Positions 11,687-21,880 of a DNA stretch of 64,000 bases are shown piece by piece. Position numbers and translations under genes: made by a program. Source of the stretch: Curvibacter sp. AEP1-3 (GTDB taxonomy: Bacteria > Pseudomonadota > Gammaproteobacteria > Burkholderiales > Burkholderiaceae_C); NCBI RefSeq assembly GCF_002163715.1, contig NZ_CP015698.1:1240001-1304000 (forward strand). The letters run 5' to 3'. Under the pieces are notes generated by a model. That model made no database searches. It worked only from the letters and a program-made list of their open reading frames with translations, and was not told the origin of the DNA. Every line of letters starts with the position of its first letter. Within the stretch, counting starts at the first letter, position 1.

Positions 11687-12174
11687 GCTTGTCCTTCCGA
11701 GGCACGCAGTTCGTCGACCAGTTGGTCCAGCTTGTCGTTCGACATAAAGCTGCACATTGCACGATCGTTCACCAACATCACTGGCGAATCTGCGCAGGCA
11801 CCCAAGCATTCACTCTGTTGCAGAGTAAACAGACCGTCGGGTGTTGTCTCACCCATTTGAATACCCAATTTGGATTCCAGATGGTGCAGCGCCTTTTGTC
11901 CATCACGCAATTGACAAGGCAAGTTTGTGCAAACGTTCAGTTTGAATTTACCAACGGGACGTTGGTTGTACATGTTGTAAAAAGTGGTCACCTCATGGAC
12001 AGCCATAGGTGCCATGCCGAGATGCTCGGCAATCACTTTCTCGCTCTCGGCACTGACGAAACCCAGTTCTTGCTGAACGATGGCCAAACAAGCCATCACT
12101 GCAGATTGCTTTTGATCTGCAGGGTACTTGGCGACTTCGCGATCAAAGCGCGATTTGGTGGAAGCGGAGATCAT
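11683..12174 (-). CDS. nuoE: NADH-quinone oxidoreductase subunit E ([2Fe-2S])
   Basis: A 163-residue thioredoxin-fold subunit that carries cluster N1a. The ligands are seen as a CTNLPC pair and, about 35 residues later, [11 protein letters not shown]. An N-terminal helical part ([11 protein letters not shown]) precedes the domain. Four-base overlaps with nuoD upstream and nuoF downstream indicate coupled translation. Confidence 0.97.
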   Translation of the reverse strand: MISASTKSRFDREVAKYPADQKQSAVMACLAIVQQELGFVSAESEKVIAEHLGMAPMAVHEVTTFYNMYNQRPVGKFKLNVCTNLPCQLRDGQKALHHLESKLGIQMGETTPDGLFTLQQSECLGACADSPVMLVNDRAMCSFMSNDKLDQLVDELRASEGQA

Positions 12175-13424
12175 CGATCAATCTCTCCAAAAACGATATC
12201 CATGGTTCCAATAATGGAAACGGCGTCAGCGATCATGTGACCCTTTGCCATCTCGTTCAAGGCGGCGAGATGCACAAAGCCCGGTGGACGGATCTTCAAA
12301 CGATAGGGTTTGTTTGCTCCATCGCTCACGATGTAGATGCCGAATTCACCCTTCGGGTGTTCTACAGCTGCGTAGGCCTCACCTTCGGGAACGCGGAAGC
12401 CTTCGGTGAACAACTTGAAGTGGTGAATCAGCTCTTCCATGCTGGTCTTCATCGCTTCGCGCGATGGAGGTGCAACCTTGTGGTTGTCAGTAATCACCGG
12501 ACCGGGGTTGGCTTTCAACCAATCGACGCATTGCTTGATGATGCGATTGGATTGCTTCATTTCTTCCATGCGCACGAGGTAACGGTCGTACACGTCACCT
12601 GTCTTGCCCACTGGAATATCAAACTCTACTTTATCGTAGGCATCGTACGGTTGCTTCTTGCGCAGATCCCATGCAATGCCGGAACCACGCAACATTGGGC
12701 CGGAAAAGCCCATGTTCAAAGCGCGCTCTGGTGAAACGATACCAATATTGACAGTACGCTGTTTCCAGATACGGTTCTCGGTCAACAGCGTGTGGTACTC
12801 GTCAAGGCACGCAGGGAAACGTTGAGCGAAGTCATCGATGAAGTCCAACAGCGAGCCTTGGCGGTTGCGGTTGAGCTCCTCGACACCTTTGGCATTCCGA
12901 ACCTTGCTGGCCTTGAATTGCGGCATCGTGTCAGGCAGATCACGATAGACGCCGCCCGGGCGGAAATACGCCGCATGCATACGGGCGCCACTGGCCGCCT
13001 CATACATGTCAAAAAGGTCTTCGCGCTCACGGAAGGTGTAGATGAGGATGGTCGAGCTGCCGCAATCATTCCCGTGCGAACCCAACCACATCAGATGGTT
13101 CAGCAAACGGGTGATTTCGGAGTACATGACGCGGATGTACTGCGCACGAATGGGCACTTCAATACCCAGCAACTTTTCGATGGCCAGGCAGTAGGCATGC
13201 TCATTGCACATCATCGACACGTAATCCAACCGATCCATGTAGGGAAGCGACTGGATATACGTCTTGCTTTCGGCCAGCTTTTCAGTAGCCCGATGCAACA
13301 AACCGATGTGCGGATCTGCGCGTTGGATAACTTCGCCGTCCAACTCGAGCACCAAGCGCAAAACTCCGTGCGCCGCAGGGTGCTGCGGGCCGAAGTTCAA
13401 TGTGTAGTTCTTAATTTCAGCCAT
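12171..13424 (-). CDS. nuoD: NADH-quinone oxidoreductase subunit D
   Basis: A 417-residue 49-kDa-type subunit that forms the quinone site with NuoB and NuoH. The N-terminus has [22 protein letters not shown] and HIGLLHRGTEK-like [12 protein letters not shown]; the C-terminus ends VFGEIDR, as in the NiFe-hydrogenase-derived family. NuoC and NuoD are separate genes here, unlike the E. coli fusion. It overlaps nuoE by four bases and follows nuoC by 11 bases. Confidence 0.97.
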   Translation of the reverse strand: MAEIKNYTLNFGPQHPAAHGVLRLVLELDGEVIQRADPHIGLLHRATEKLAESKTYIQSLPYMDRLDYVSMMCNEHAYCLAIEKLLGIEVPIRAQYIRVMYSEITRLLNHLMWLGSHGNDCGSSTILIYTFREREDLFDMYEAASGARMHAAYFRPGGVYRDLPDTMPQFKASKVRNAKGVEELNRNRQGSLLDFIDDFAQRFPACLDEYHTLLTENRIWKQRTVNIGIVSPERALNMGFSGPMLRGSGIAWDLRKKQPYDAYDKVEFDIPVGKTGDVYDRYLVRMEEMKQSNRIIKQCVDWLKANPGPVITDNHKVAPPSREAMKTSMEELIHHFKLFTEGFRVPEGEAYAAVEHPKGEFGIYIVSDGANKPYRLKIRPPGFVHLAALNEMAKGHMIADAVSIIGTMDIVFGEIDR

Positions 13425-13435
13425 GCGTCAACTGC

Positions 13436-14044
13436 TTACTGCAGGCCTCCGTATTTGTCTTCACGAATGATGCGAGGCGTTATTTCACGCGCTTCAATCG
13501 TTACCGGCTGGTACACCACTCGCGCTTGCTCCGCGTCATAGCGCATTTCCACGTGACCGGTCATAGGAAAATCTTTGCGGAAGGGGTGGCCGATGAAGCC
13601 GTAATCCGTCAGGATACGGCGCAAGTCGTCATGCCCTTCAAAAATGATGCCAAACAAATCGAATGCCTCGCGCTCAAACCAGTTGGCCGAATTCCAGATA
13701 TCGTTCACGGAAGCCACCAAGGGCATATCGTCAACTGGCGCCATCACTTTGAGGCGCAGCCGCTGGTTCAAGCTGATGGACAGCAGGTGACTGACGACTG
13801 CATAGCGGGGACCATCGTAGGCACCCTCTTTGTATTCAGAGTAATCAACGCCGCAAAGATCTATCAACTGCTCGAATTGGCATCCTGGCGCAGTACGCAG
13901 AATCTCGGCTGCGGCGTGGTAGTGCTGAGCAGAAACCAGAACCGTAACCTCGCCCAGAGCGATGTCGATGTGCTTCACTTTGTCGCCCAATACAGCCTCG
14001 ACAGCTGCTTTGGTGACTTCGGGATGAATTGCAAAAGTGGTCAT
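13436..14044 (-). CDS. nuoC: NADH-quinone oxidoreductase subunit C
   Basis: A 202-residue 30-kDa-type peripheral-arm subunit. The family segment ERE(A)[11 protein letters not shown] is present, followed by [19 protein letters not shown]. It is a structural subunit that packs against NuoD, NuoI and NuoB and carries no cofactor. It sits between nuoB (8-base gap) and nuoD in the usual order. Confidence 0.97.
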   Translation of the reverse strand: MTTFAIHPEVTKAAVEAVLGDKVKHIDIALGEVTVLVSAQHYHAAAEILRTAPGCQFEQLIDLCGVDYSEYKEGAYDGPRYAVVSHLLSISLNQRLRLKVMAPVDDMPLVASVNDIWNSANWFEREAFDLFGIIFEGHDDLRRILTDYGFIGHPFRKDFPMTGHVEMRYDAEQARVVYQPVTIEAREITPRIIREDKYGGLQ

Positions 14045-14052
14045 AGACAGCC

Positions 14053-14532
14053 TTACGCCCGGGCAATCGTCTGAGTACGACGAATTTTCTGCTGCAGTTG
14101 CAATATGCCGTAAAGCAGCGCTTCTGCGGTGGGGGGGCAGCCAGGCACGTACACATCAACAGGAACGATACGATCGCATCCGCGGACTACCGAGTAGCTG
14201 TAGTGATAGTAGCCACCACCGTTGGCACACGAGCCCATGCTGAGAACCCAACGGGGCTCTGACATCTGGTCGTACACCTTGCGGAGTGCGGGGGCCATCT
14301 TGTTGCAAAGGGTGCCCGCCACGATCATCAAATCGGATTGGCGGGGGCTTGCGCGAAACACCTCTGAGCCGAAGCGGCTGATGTCGTAGCGCGCTGCAGC
14401 GGCATGCATCATCTCCACAGCACAGCAGGCCAACCCGAAGGTCATGGGCCAAATAGAACCGGTTTTTGCCCAATTCACAACCGAGTCGTAACTCGTCGTG
14501 ACGAAGCCTTCATTCAAAACGCCTTCAATCAT
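14053..14532 (-). CDS. nuoB: NADH-quinone oxidoreductase subunit B (cluster N2)
   Basis: A 159-residue subunit that binds the terminal [4Fe-4S] cluster N2. The tandem cysteines are in [11 protein letters not shown] (C36, C37), with further ligands in [10 protein letters not shown] and [15 protein letters not shown]. The arginine-rich C-terminus ([11 protein letters not shown]) is normal. It starts 4 bases after nuoA and is the second gene of the complex I block. Confidence 0.97.
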   Translation of the reverse strand: MIEGVLNEGFVTTSYDSVVNWAKTGSIWPMTFGLACCAVEMMHAAAARYDISRFGSEVFRASPRQSDLMIVAGTLCNKMAPALRKVYDQMSEPRWVLSMGSCANGGGYYHYSYSVVRGCDRIVPVDVYVPGCPPTAEALLYGILQLQQKIRRTQTIARA

Positions 14533-14536
14533 TGCG

Positions 14537-14896
14537 TTACTCCCAGTCCAGAGCGCCTTTTTTCCACATGTAGACGAATCCGATGGTCAAGATAACCACA
14601 AACTCGACACCGATCAGGAACCCGAAGAGACCAAGTTCCTTGAGAGATACCGCCCATGGAAACAGAAAGGCTGTTTCCAAGTCAAACAAGATAAACAAAA
14701 TCGCGACGAGGTAGTACCGAACGTCGAACTTCATCCGGGCATCTTCAAATGCCTCGAAACCGCATTCATAGGGGGAGTTTTTTGCCGCATCGGGCTTGTT
14801 GGGCCCGAGTATGTAGCCGAGCACCTGAGGCACCACACCGATGCCGATACCGACCAAGATGAACAGCAGAACGGGGAGATATTGATCGAGGTTCAT
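14537..14896 (-). CDS. nuoA: NADH-quinone oxidoreductase subunit A
   Basis: A 119-residue, three-helix membrane subunit and the first gene of the nuo operon. The conserved loop [20 protein letters not shown] between helices 1 and 2 sits at the quinone cavity. It lies 64 bases downstream of the tRNA-Leu. I see no convincing promoter in that gap, so it may be read through from the tRNA or secG transcript. Confidence 0.97.
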   Translation of the reverse strand: MNLDQYLPVLLFILVGIGIGVVPQVLGYILGPNKPDAAKNSPYECGFEAFEDARMKFDVRYYLVAILFILFDLETAFLFPWAVSLKELGLFGFLIGVEFVVILTIGFVYMWKKGALDWE

Positions 14897-14960
14897 CTTG
14901 AAATTCTGATCACCGTGAATGCCCGCTACAGGGGTAGGACCCGCGCAAGCTGATTTTTTC

Positions 14961-15045
14961 TGGTGCCGTCGGCGAGACTCGAACTCGCACAGCTTTCGCC
15001 ACTACCCCCTCAAGATAGCGTGTCTACCAATTTCACCACGACGGC
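14961..15045 (-). tRNA. tRNA-Leu (anticodon GAG)
   Basis: An 85-nt class II tRNA on the minus strand. The acceptor stem GCCGTCG pairs with CGACGGC and is followed by an encoded ACCA end. The anticodon stem CTATC/GGTAG encloses TTGAGGG, giving anticodon GAG. A variable arm (TGGCGAAAGCTG region) of serine/leucine type and a T arm with GTTCGAGTC are present. The gene lies between secG and nuoA in the same orientation. Confidence 0.95.
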
Positions 15046-15162
15046 GGCTCTCAGCTGATGAATTTGCGTGAGGAGCCTTTCGGCATTTGCTTATTCACCA
15101 GCCCTAGAGTTTACCCTGAATTTCCCCTCTTCACAGCGGGGGGAAGGGTTTTAAAAGGAGGT

Positions 15163-15522
15163 TTATTTCGCTGGAATCTGTGCCGCGCCCGATGCAGGGG
15201 TCGCAGGTGCAGTTTCGGCCACGGGCGCAGCGGCCGGTGCCACTACAGCTGCGCCTTCCAGGACCGAACCGGAACTGGCAGGGCGCAAGTTGCCGAAGTA
15301 TGCCAATGCAAGAGTGGAGACAAAAAACACGGTCGCCAACACGGCGGTGGTGCGGGAGAGAAAGTTGGCACTTCCACTGGCTCCAAACAGGCTACCGGAA
15401 CCGCCGCTGCCAAAAGCAGCGCCCATGTCAGCACCCTTGCCGTGCTGCACCAGGATCAACCCGATCATGGCTACTGCAGCCAGCAATTGGACAGTCAAAA
15501 TAATGGTGATAACGATGTTCAT
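15163..15522 (-). CDS. secG: Preprotein translocase subunit SecG
   Basis: A 119-residue auxiliary subunit of the SecYEG translocon. It has two membrane segments (residues 3-23 and about 53-75) joined by the conserved glycine/serine-rich loop (LVQHGKGADMGAAFGSG, then SLFGASGS). The C-terminal 40 residues are an Ala/Pro-rich tail, common in this order. It lies 25 bases after tpiA and upstream of the tRNA-Leu. Confidence 0.95.
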   Translation of the reverse strand: MNIVITIILTVQLLAAVAMIGLILVQHGKGADMGAAFGSGGSGSLFGASGSANFLSRTTAVLATVFFVSTLALAYFGNLRPASSGSVLEGAAVVAPAAAPVAETAPATPASGAAQIPAK

Positions 15523-15547
15523 AAACTACTCCTAAATTCAAATTCAA

Positions 15548-16300
15548 TCAGGCTGCCGACGCGGCAGTGATGATGGTTAAAAAGTCTGCCGCCTTGAGTG
15601 ATGCACCGCCCACCAAGCCGCCATCAATATCCTTCTGCGCCAGCAATTGCTGAGCATTGGCTGCATTCATGCTGCCCCCGTACAAGATGTGAACGCGGTC
15701 CGCATGAGGCGTAGCCGCTGCCAGCTGCCCACGCAACACTGCATGGACTTCTTGCGCCTGCTCAGGGGTGGCGGTCTTGCCGGTGCCAATCGCCCAAACA
15801 GGTTCATACGCCACCACAATTTCACTGATGCAATGTCCATTGGCATGAATCACAGCAGCCAATTGACGCTTCACCACTTCCACTGTTTTGCCGGCTTCAC
15901 GCTCTTCCAAAGTTTCACCCACACACACGATGGGCGTCACACCAGCTGCCAAGGCCTTTTGCGCTTTGGTCGCAACGATGGCATCGGTTTCGCCATGGTA
16001 TTGACGACGCTCGGAGTGGCCGACGATGGCATATTGCACACCGTGGTCACGCAACATGGCTGCCGATGTCTCGCCGGTGTAGGCACCTGAATCAAATGCA
16101 GACACGTCTTGCGCCCCCACAGCAAGCGCGCCCACCGGTTTAATTACTGAAATGACCTGGTGCAAATACGCTGCCGGCACACATACCGCAACCAAACAGG
16201 AGGCCGCAGGCAAGCCGGCATGCAGTTGGTCCAGCAAAGCCGCGTTTGCAGCCAGGCTACCGTTCATCTTCCAGTTGCCGGCAATCAATTTCTTTTTCAT
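15548..16300 (-). CDS. tpiA: Triose-phosphate isomerase
   Basis: A 250-residue TIM-barrel enzyme that interconverts dihydroxyacetone phosphate and glyceraldehyde-3-phosphate. Catalytic segments: NWKMN near the N-terminus (Lys), IVGHSERR (His), YEPVWAIGTGKTATP (Glu plus mobile loop 6) and LYGGSMNAAN (phosphate site). The ATG at 16300 overlaps the upstream oxidoreductase stop (ATGA); an alternative four residues upstream is less likely. It is cotranscribed with secG. Confidence 0.96.
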   Translation of the reverse strand: MKKKLIAGNWKMNGSLAANAALLDQLHAGLPAASCLVAVCVPAAYLHQVISVIKPVGALAVGAQDVSAFDSGAYTGETSAAMLRDHGVQYAIVGHSERRQYHGETDAIVATKAQKALAAGVTPIVCVGETLEEREAGKTVEVVKRQLAAVIHANGHCISEIVVAYEPVWAIGTGKTATPEQAQEVHAVLRGQLAAATPHADRVHILYGGSMNAANAQQLLAQKDIDGGLVGGASLKAADFLTIITAASAA

Positions 16301-17310
16301 GCGGGTTCCCAATTCAAAACTAGCTTTCCGATATGCGCATTGCTCTCCATCACTGCATGCGCTTGTGCTGCAGCCTCTGAAGTCTGTGCGGCACCTACAG
16401 CAAACACCTGATGTACGACAGGGCGAACGTTTTTGCCCGCCAAGAGCGGCCAGACATGTTTGCGCAAAGCGCTGGCGATCGCCGCCTTGAAGGCCACAGG
16501 CCGTGCACGCAAAGTGGAACCCGTGACAGTCAACCGTTTACGCAATATCAAACCGGCATTGACTTCAGACTGCACACCGCCTTGCACGGCAATGATGACC
16601 AATCGACCGTCATCGGCAAGGCACTGGACTTCCTTGGCCACATAAGGCCCGGCCACCATGTCCAGGATGACATCGACACCACGCCCACCCGTGATTCGCA
16701 ACGCTTCCGCCTCGAAATCCTGGGTGCGATAGTTGATCGCGAAGTCGGCACCCAATTTCAGGCACGCCGCGCACTTCTCATCCGATCCGGCTGTTGCAAT
16801 GACGGTAGCGCCCAGCGATTTGGCCAACTTGATCGCTGTGACCCCGATACCACTGGTACCACCCTGCACCAGCAAGACCTCACCGGATTGCAAGCGGCCA
16901 CGCTCGAACACGTTGCTCCACACCGTGAAGTAGGTTTCCGGCAGACCTGCTGCTTCCACGTCAGACCAGCCCTCAGGCACTGGCAGGCACTGGGCTACAG
17001 GAGCTACACACAACTCGGCGTAGCCTCCACCCGCTACCAGCGCGCACACACGATCTCCGGGACGGAAACCGGCTTGCGCCAAGGCCTCGGCATCACCTTC
17101 GACGATTGTGCCCGCCACTTCCAGACCCGGGATGTCGGATGCGCCTGCAGGTGCCGGGTACTTACCCAACCGCTGCAACACATCGGGCCGGTTGACGCCA
17201 CTGGCGCTCACATGGATGCACAACTCCCCTGCCCCGAACTTCGGCGCAGGGCGATCCACCAGACGCAAAACGTCCGGCGCACCGGGAGATGTGATTTCAA
17301 ATGCTCTCAT
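16297..17310 (-). CDS. NAD(P)H:quinone oxidoreductase, zeta-crystallin/PIG3 type
   Basis: A 337-residue medium-chain dehydrogenase/reductase without the zinc ligands of alcohol dehydrogenases. It has the NADP-binding glycine pattern in LLVQGGTSGIGVTAIKLAK and a substrate-domain start of MRAFEITSPG. It likely reduces quinones or enones with NADPH in the cytoplasm. The frame is open to 17358, but the ATG at 17310 matches the family start; the bases just upstream belong to an interspersed repeat. It overlaps tpiA by four bases. Confidence 0.85.
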   Translation of the reverse strand: MRAFEITSPGAPDVLRLVDRPAPKFGAGELCIHVSASGVNRPDVLQRLGKYPAPAGASDIPGLEVAGTIVEGDAEALAQAGFRPGDRVCALVAGGGYAELCVAPVAQCLPVPEGWSDVEAAGLPETYFTVWSNVFERGRLQSGEVLLVQGGTSGIGVTAIKLAKSLGATVIATAGSDEKCAACLKLGADFAINYRTQDFEAEALRITGGRGVDVILDMVAGPYVAKEVQCLADDGRLVIIAVQGGVQSEVNAGLILRKRLTVTGSTLRARPVAFKAAIASALRKHVWPLLAGKNVRPVVHQVFAVGAAQTSEAAAQAHAVMESNAHIGKLVLNWEPA

Positions 17311-17319
17311 ATCGAATCG

Positions 17320-17369
17320 ACCGGCAGCGCTCGCCAAGTATGCGCGAGCAGCTACCAAATCAATAGCAG
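17320..17369 (-). repeat. Interspersed ~50-bp repeat, copy 1 (intergenic)
   Basis: Read on the minus strand it runs TGCTATTGATTTGG, then TAGCTGCTCGCGCA, then a tail ending GCGAGCGCT. It fills most of the 68-base gap between pnp and the quinone oxidoreductase gene. It is one of 11 copies in the window. Confidence 0.7.
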
Positions 17370-17378
17370 ACGAAAGGT

Positions 17379-19484
17379 TTACTCTTGCGCAGGACGCTCG
17401 ATCAAAGCCTTCATGGACAGCTTGATGCGGCCCTTTTCGTCGGTTTCCAGAACCTTGACCTTCACGATCTGGCCTTCGGACAGGTAGTCAGTGACCTTCT
17501 CGACGCGCTCATGAGCGATCTGGCTGATGTGCAACAAGCCGTCCTTGCCCGGCAGCAGGTTCACCAGTGCACCGAAATCCAGGATCTTGGTGATCGGGCC
17601 TTCGTACACCTTGCCGATTTCGACTTCTGCAGTGATCTGCTCGATGCGGCGCTTGGCTTCTTCAGCCTTGGCTGGATCGCTGGAAGCGATGGTGATGGTG
17701 CCGTCTTCTTCGATGTTGATCTGGGTGCCGGTTTCTTCGGTCAACGCACGGATCACAGAACCGCCCTTGCCGATCACGTCGCGGATCTTTTCAGGGTTGA
17801 TCTTGAAGCTGAACAAACGGGGCGCGAAGTTGGACACTTCGGTACGTGCTTCCGCCATGGACTTTTGCATTTCGCCCAGGATGTGCACGCGCGCTTCCTT
17901 GGCCTGTGCCAACGCGACTTGCATGATTTCCTTGGTGATACCCTGGATCTTGATGTCCATCTGCAGAGCAGTGATACCGTTGGTGGTACCGGCAACCTTG
18001 AAGTCCATATCGCCCAAGTGATCTTCGTCACCCAGGATGTCGGTCAACACCGCGAAGCGGTTGTCTTCCTTAATCAGGCCCATGGCGATACCGGCCACGT
18101 GCGCCTTCAAAGGCACACCTGCGTCCATCAGGGACAAGCAGCCGCCGCACACAGAAGCCATGGAAGACGAGCCGTTGGACTCGGTGATTTCAGACACGAC
18201 GCGCAGGGAGTACGGGAACTCTTCTTTGGTCGGCAACACGGCGACCAAAGCACGTTTGGCCAAACGGCCGTGACCGATTTCGCGGCGCTTGGGTGTACCC
18301 ACGCGGCCGGTTTCACCAGTGGCGAAGGGAGGCATGTTGTAGTGCAGCATGAAGCGGTCTTCGTACTCGCCGCTCAAGGCGTCGATACGCTGTGCATCAC
18401 GCTCGGTACCCAAGGTGGCGATCACCAAAGCCTGGGTTTCGCCACGGGTGAACAGGGAAGAACCGTGGGTGCGGGGCAGCACGCCGTTACGAATCTCGAT
18501 AGCGCGCACCGTGCGTGTATCGCGACCATCGATACGGGGCTCGCCTGCCAGAATTTGGCCGCGCACGATCTTGGCTTCAATGTCAAACAGCATGCCTTCG
18601 ACCTTGACGCTGTCGAACTCAACGCCGTCGGCCTTCAAACCGGCAAACACGTCTGCGTAAGCAGCGCGACAGGCTTGGGTACGGGCTTGTTTGTTGCGGA
18701 TTTGGTAAGCAGCCACCAGCTTGTCTTTGCCGTGGGCATCCACCTTGGCGATCAAGGCTTCATCACGGGCAGGAGCCTTCCAGTCCCACACGGGCTTGCC
18801 GGCGTCACGCACGAGTTCATGGATGGCGTTGATAGCGGTCTTGCTCTGCTCGTGGCCGTAAACCACAGCGCCCAACATCACTTCTTCGGACAGCTGTTGT
18901 GCTTCGGACTCAACCATCAACACAGCGGCTTCGGTACCTGCAACCACCAAGTCCATGATGGAATCTTTGCGTGCGGTCTGGCCGGGGTTCAGCACGTATT
19001 CGCCGTTGACATAACCCACGCGGGCAGCGCCGATGGGGCCGTTGAACGGGATGCCGGAGACAGACAGAGCCGCGCTCACTGCGATCATGGCAGCGATGTC
19101 AGCATCCACTTCGGGGTTCAGGGACACGGTGTGCACCACGACGTGCACTTCGTTGAAGAAGCCTTCTGGGAACAGGGGGCGGATGGGGCGGTCGATCAGA
19201 CGGCTGGTCAGCGTTTCAAATTCGCTGGGGCGGCCTTCGCGCTTGAAAAAGCTGCCGGGAATCTTGCCAGCGGCATAGGACTTTTCGAGATAGTCAACGG
19301 TCAGGGGGAAAAAGTCCTGGCCGGGCTTGCCTTCGGTCTTGCCGACTACAGTGGCCAAAACCACGGTGCCGTCCATGTCCAGCAACACGGCGCCGGTGGA
19401 TTGGCGAGCGATTTCGCCGGTTTCCATGGTCACGGTGTGCTGACCCCATTGGAAAGTCTTGGTAACTTTGTTGAAAATGCTCAT
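17379..19484 (-). CDS. pnp: Polyribonucleotide nucleotidyltransferase (PNPase)
   Basis: A 701-residue phosphorolytic 3'-5' exoribonuclease and degradosome component. Two RNase PH domains (about residues 15-230 and 315-545) flank an all-alpha linker. They are followed by a KH domain ([19 protein letters not shown]) and an S1 domain ([21 protein letters not shown]). The ATG at 19484 has an AGGAG Shine-Dalgarno 8 bases upstream; the longer frame is rejected. It follows rpsO with a terminator between, the classic rpsO-pnp arrangement. Confidence 0.97.
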   Translation of the reverse strand: MSIFNKVTKTFQWGQHTVTMETGEIARQSTGAVLLDMDGTVVLATVVGKTEGKPGQDFFPLTVDYLEKSYAAGKIPGSFFKREGRPSEFETLTSRLIDRPIRPLFPEGFFNEVHVVVHTVSLNPEVDADIAAMIAVSAALSVSGIPFNGPIGAARVGYVNGEYVLNPGQTARKDSIMDLVVAGTEAAVLMVESEAQQLSEEVMLGAVVYGHEQSKTAINAIHELVRDAGKPVWDWKAPARDEALIAKVDAHGKDKLVAAYQIRNKQARTQACRAAYADVFAGLKADGVEFDSVKVEGMLFDIEAKIVRGQILAGEPRIDGRDTRTVRAIEIRNGVLPRTHGSSLFTRGETQALVIATLGTERDAQRIDALSGEYEDRFMLHYNMPPFATGETGRVGTPKRREIGHGRLAKRALVAVLPTKEEFPYSLRVVSEITESNGSSSMASVCGGCLSLMDAGVPLKAHVAGIAMGLIKEDNRFAVLTDILGDEDHLGDMDFKVAGTTNGITALQMDIKIQGITKEIMQVALAQAKEARVHILGEMQKSMAEARTEVSNFAPRLFSFKINPEKIRDVIGKGGSVIRALTEETGTQINIEEDGTITIASSDPAKAEEAKRRIEQITAEVEIGKVYEGPITKILDFGALVNLLPGKDGLLHISQIAHERVEKVTDYLSEGQIVKVKVLETDEKGRIKLSMKALIERPAQE

Positions 19485-19648
19485 GGTGAATCTCCTGTGA
19501 GTATCAAGTTGTTCGGGGGATGCAGGCCATCCCGCCACAGCCCGGATTCCACAACACAGTCCACGATGCCATTCCAGAAACACTGCCCTTTTCGGAGCAA
19601 CGGCTTTGGAATGACACAGCTTCGTTCTGTTTTTGCAGTCTCCGAAGT

Positions 19649-19684
19649 AAAAAACGCCTGAGCTAGTGACCTAACTCAGGCGTT
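19649..19684 (-). terminator. Intrinsic terminator between rpsO and pnp
   Basis: On the minus strand a perfect 10-bp stem, AACGCCTGAG with CTCAGGCGTT and a 12-base loop, runs directly into a T-rich tract. It lies 18 bases after the rpsO stop. As in other rpsO-pnp operons it probably gives partial termination, lowering pnp relative to rpsO. Confidence 0.9.
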
Positions 19685-19702
19685 CGTCATTCAGTCAGTC
19701 GC

Positions 19703-19969
19703 TTACTTGCGCAGACCCAATTTCGCGATCAGGGCCACATAGCGGTCGTGGTCCTTGGAGTTCAAGTAGTCCAACAGCTTACGGCGACGGCTTACCATAC
19801 GCAGCAAACCGCGACGACCGTGGTGGTCTTTGGCGTGGGTCTTGAAGTGAGGAGTCAGCTCGTTGATACGGGCTGTCAGCAGTGCAACTTGCACTTCTGG
19901 GCTACCGGTGTCACCGGCGGAACGGGCGTTGTCTTTGACAACAGCAGCTTTGATGCTGGAAGCGATCAT
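19703..19969 (-). CDS. rpsO: 30S ribosomal protein S15
   Basis: An 88-residue S15 that binds 16S rRNA in the central domain. Hallmark segments are [33 protein letters not shown] and RRRKLLDYL. The length is typical. The start has a TAGGAAAAAC Shine-Dalgarno. It is followed by an intrinsic terminator and then pnp. Confidence 0.98.
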   Translation of the reverse strand: MIASSIKAAVVKDNARSAGDTGSPEVQVALLTARINELTPHFKTHAKDHHGRRGLLRMVSRRRKLLDYLNSKDHDRYVALIAKLGLRK

Positions 19970-20052
19970 GTGTTTTTCCTATTGATGTTTTGACTTGCGC
20001 CAGGTGCTGGAACGGCTCTTGGCGTGCGCCTTGCCCAATGCAAAGCCTGTCG

Positions 20053-20081
20053 ATTATATCCCGAAGCGGGCTGCTGGCGAA
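20053..20081 (-). promoter_or_regulatory. Candidate sigma-70 promoter for rpsO
   Basis: On the minus strand a perfect TATAAT (20053-20058) is preceded by a weak TTCGCC -35 with a 17-base spacer (20059-20075). It lies about 84 bases upstream of the rpsO start, a plausible place for an rpsO(-pnp) promoter. The -35 matches the consensus at only three positions. Confidence 0.55.
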
Positions 20082-20212
20082 ATGCGCTTCCCGACCCCAA
20101 CCCAATACCAGGGAAGGAGCCAAAGATCAAATCCTCCCGGAGCCCGCGCCAGATAACGGCTCTGCGCGTTTTTTCAAGAGGGCTTAGCCAACAATAAAGT
20201 TGCCATTTTTCG

Positions 20213-20219
20213 CTTGAAA
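20213..20219 (+). promoter_or_regulatory. Possible sigma-32 -35 element upstream of hsp20
   Basis: CTTGAAA matches the heat-shock -35 consensus exactly and lies about 73 bases before the hsp20 start. No good CCCCATNT -10 sits at the expected 11-16 base distance, so this is only a candidate. The rest of the 322-base gap between rpsO and hsp20 holds the rpsO promoter and nothing else I recognise. Confidence 0.3.
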
Positions 20220-20291
20220 TGCAGTTGGGGGATCGCAGTTAGGGTCCATGCGGCAATCACGGTGAGCGCCGCCCACGTTAAGGAATTCCAC

Positions 20292-20681
20292 ATGTTCTTC
20301 ACTACCGCCCCCGCCGCCTTCCAAGCATCCCTTCGCCGCCCCGCTTACGCCCATGGCGGACGCACCGTAGAGCGTTTTTTGAATGACGCCATGCTCTCCG
20401 CCCGCCAGTCCGGCACCGCCTACACCCAGGATGACACCAGCTTCACCCTGAGCCTGGATGTTCCCGGCATCGCCAAGGAGCATTTGCGCATCGCCATCGA
20501 CGGCGCCGTGGTCCGCATCCAAAGCAAAGACGATGCACCCCGCCGCTACCGCGCTGCTTACGAATTCCCCCAGGAAGTGGACAGCGCCCTCAGCGAAGCC
20601 AAGTTGGAAAACGGCGTACTGACCCTGAAACTGGCCAAAAAAGTGCCGGTGGACACCTCCGCCGAGCTCACCATCCAGTAA
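20292..20681 (+). CDS. Small heat-shock protein (Hsp20/alpha-crystallin family)
   Basis: A 129-residue ATP-independent holdase. The alpha-crystallin domain covers about residues 37-128 (FTLSLDVPGIAKEHL at its start, KLENGVLTLKLAKK near the end, the family G-V-L motif). The N-terminal arm is short. The ATG at 20292 follows AAGGAATTCC. The frame stays open upstream to 20214, but that extension looks non-coding. It is monocistronic and converges on tsaD, with a repeat copy in the gap. Confidence 0.88.
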   Translation: MFFTTAPAAFQASLRRPAYAHGGRTVERFLNDAMLSARQSGTAYTQDDTSFTLSLDVPGIAKEHLRIAIDGAVVRIQSKDDAPRRYRAAYEFPQEVDSALSEAKLENGVLTLKLAKKVPVDTSAELTIQ

Positions 20682-20708
20682 GGGCATCCACGACACGGCT
20701 ACGCAATC

Positions 20709-20756
20709 ACTATCAAAAAAGGAGCTGCTCGCGCACCATGGACGGGCGCTGGCAGC
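20709..20756 (+). repeat. Interspersed ~50-bp repeat, copy 2 (intergenic)
   Basis: CTATCAAAA, GGAGCTGCTCGCGCA and a GGGCGCTGG tail lie between the converging hsp20 and tsaD genes. It has the same layout as the other copies. Confidence 0.7.
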
Positions 20757-20761
20757 ACTTT

Positions 20762-21817
20762 TTACAGTGAATGCAGGGGCCAGCGAGGCTTCACGTCAAA
20801 AGCGTAGTCGGTCACAGCCTGTTGCAAGCCGCTTTGCAGGCGCATGGCGGCCGCCATGGCAATCATGGCGCCGTTGTCGGTGCACAGATGCAGCTCGGGG
20901 TAGTGCACCCGCACGCCCCGTTTGGCACATTCGGCATTGAGCTGCTCGCGCAATTGGCGGTTCGCCCCCACACCACCTGCCACCACCAAGCGCTTGAGCC
21001 CGGTCTGCTTCAGGGCGGTGACGGACTTCTTCAGCAAAACCTCGACGATGGCTGCTTGGGTAGACGCCGCCAGATCTGCCTGCTGTTGCGCAGGCAATGC
21101 CTGAAAGCTGGTGACACCACCAGCCGCCACCATGCGCTGGCTCTGCACCAGCACGGCGGTTTTGAGCCCGGCAAAAGAAAAATCCAGATTCCCACTGTGC
21201 AACAAGGGTCGCGGCAGCGCGTAAGCCTTGGGGTCGCCCGACTCCGCGAGCTTGGAGAGCAAGGGCCCGCCGGGATAAGCCAGCCCCATCAGCTTGGCGG
21301 ATTTGTCAAAGGCCTCGCCTGCCGCGTCGTCGATGGTTTCTCCCAGCAATTCGTAACGCCCGACGCCATCGACCCGCATCAATTGGGTGTGACCACCGGA
21401 GACCAGTAAGGCCACAAACGGAAATTCAGGCGGGTCCTCACTCAAAAACGGCGAAAGCAAGTGCCCTTCCAAATGGTGGACACCCAGCACAGGCTTGCCC
21501 AATGCAGCACCCAGCGCACAAGCCACGCCGGCGCCCACCAGCAACGCGCCGGCCAGACCGGGGCCACGGGTGTAGGCCACCACATCCACCTCTTGCAAAC
21601 TGCGACCGCTCTCATTCAGCACCTGGCGGGTCAGGGGCAGCACGCGACGGATGTGGTCGCGGCTGGCCAGCTCGGGCACCACGCCGCCGAAGGCCTGGTG
21701 CATCTCGATCTGGCTATGCAGGGCATGCGCCAACAGCGTGGGCACCGCGTCGCCCTGCGACTGCACCATAGCCACACCTGTTTCATCACACGACGACTCG
21801 ATCCCCAACACCAGCAT
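20762..21817 (-). CDS. tsaD: tRNA N6-threonylcarbamoyladenosine transferase TsaD
   Basis: A 351-residue ASKHA-fold metalloprotein that, with TsaB and TsaE, transfers threonylcarbamoyl to A37 of ANN-decoding tRNAs. It begins [16 protein letters not shown]. The iron-binding histidines lie in [11 protein letters not shown], and [13 protein letters not shown] and CTDNGAMIA are the nucleotide-site segments. The frame is open upstream to 22039, but the family start is the ATG at 21817. It is divergent from the GNAT gene. Confidence 0.96.
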   Translation of the reverse strand: MLVLGIESSCDETGVAMVQSQGDAVPTLLAHALHSQIEMHQAFGGVVPELASRDHIRRVLPLTRQVLNESGRSLQEVDVVAYTRGPGLAGALLVGAGVACALGAALGKPVLGVHHLEGHLLSPFLSEDPPEFPFVALLVSGGHTQLMRVDGVGRYELLGETIDDAAGEAFDKSAKLMGLAYPGGPLLSKLAESGDPKAYALPRPLLHSGNLDFSFAGLKTAVLVQSQRMVAAGGVTSFQALPAQQQADLAASTQAAIVEVLLKKSVTALKQTGLKRLVVAGGVGANRQLREQLNAECAKRGVRVHYPELHLCTDNGAMIAMAAAMRLQSGLQQAVTDYAFDVKPRWPLHSL

Positions 21818-21880
21818 GCTTGTTTCCTTCAGAGGCGCCGAGTGTAGAGGATGGGGGTTTTCAGGCGGCACAATCCTCCC

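Noticed and set aside
17385..19661. 758-codon open frame on the plus strand
   Set aside because: It is antisense to pnp, whose domains and Shine-Dalgarno are clear. The translation has no recognisable family.
20135..20176. Plus-strand terminator-like CGCGC/GCGCG hairpin before T6 in the rpsO-hsp20 gap
   Set aside because: No plus-strand gene lies upstream that would need it, and the stem is only five pairs.
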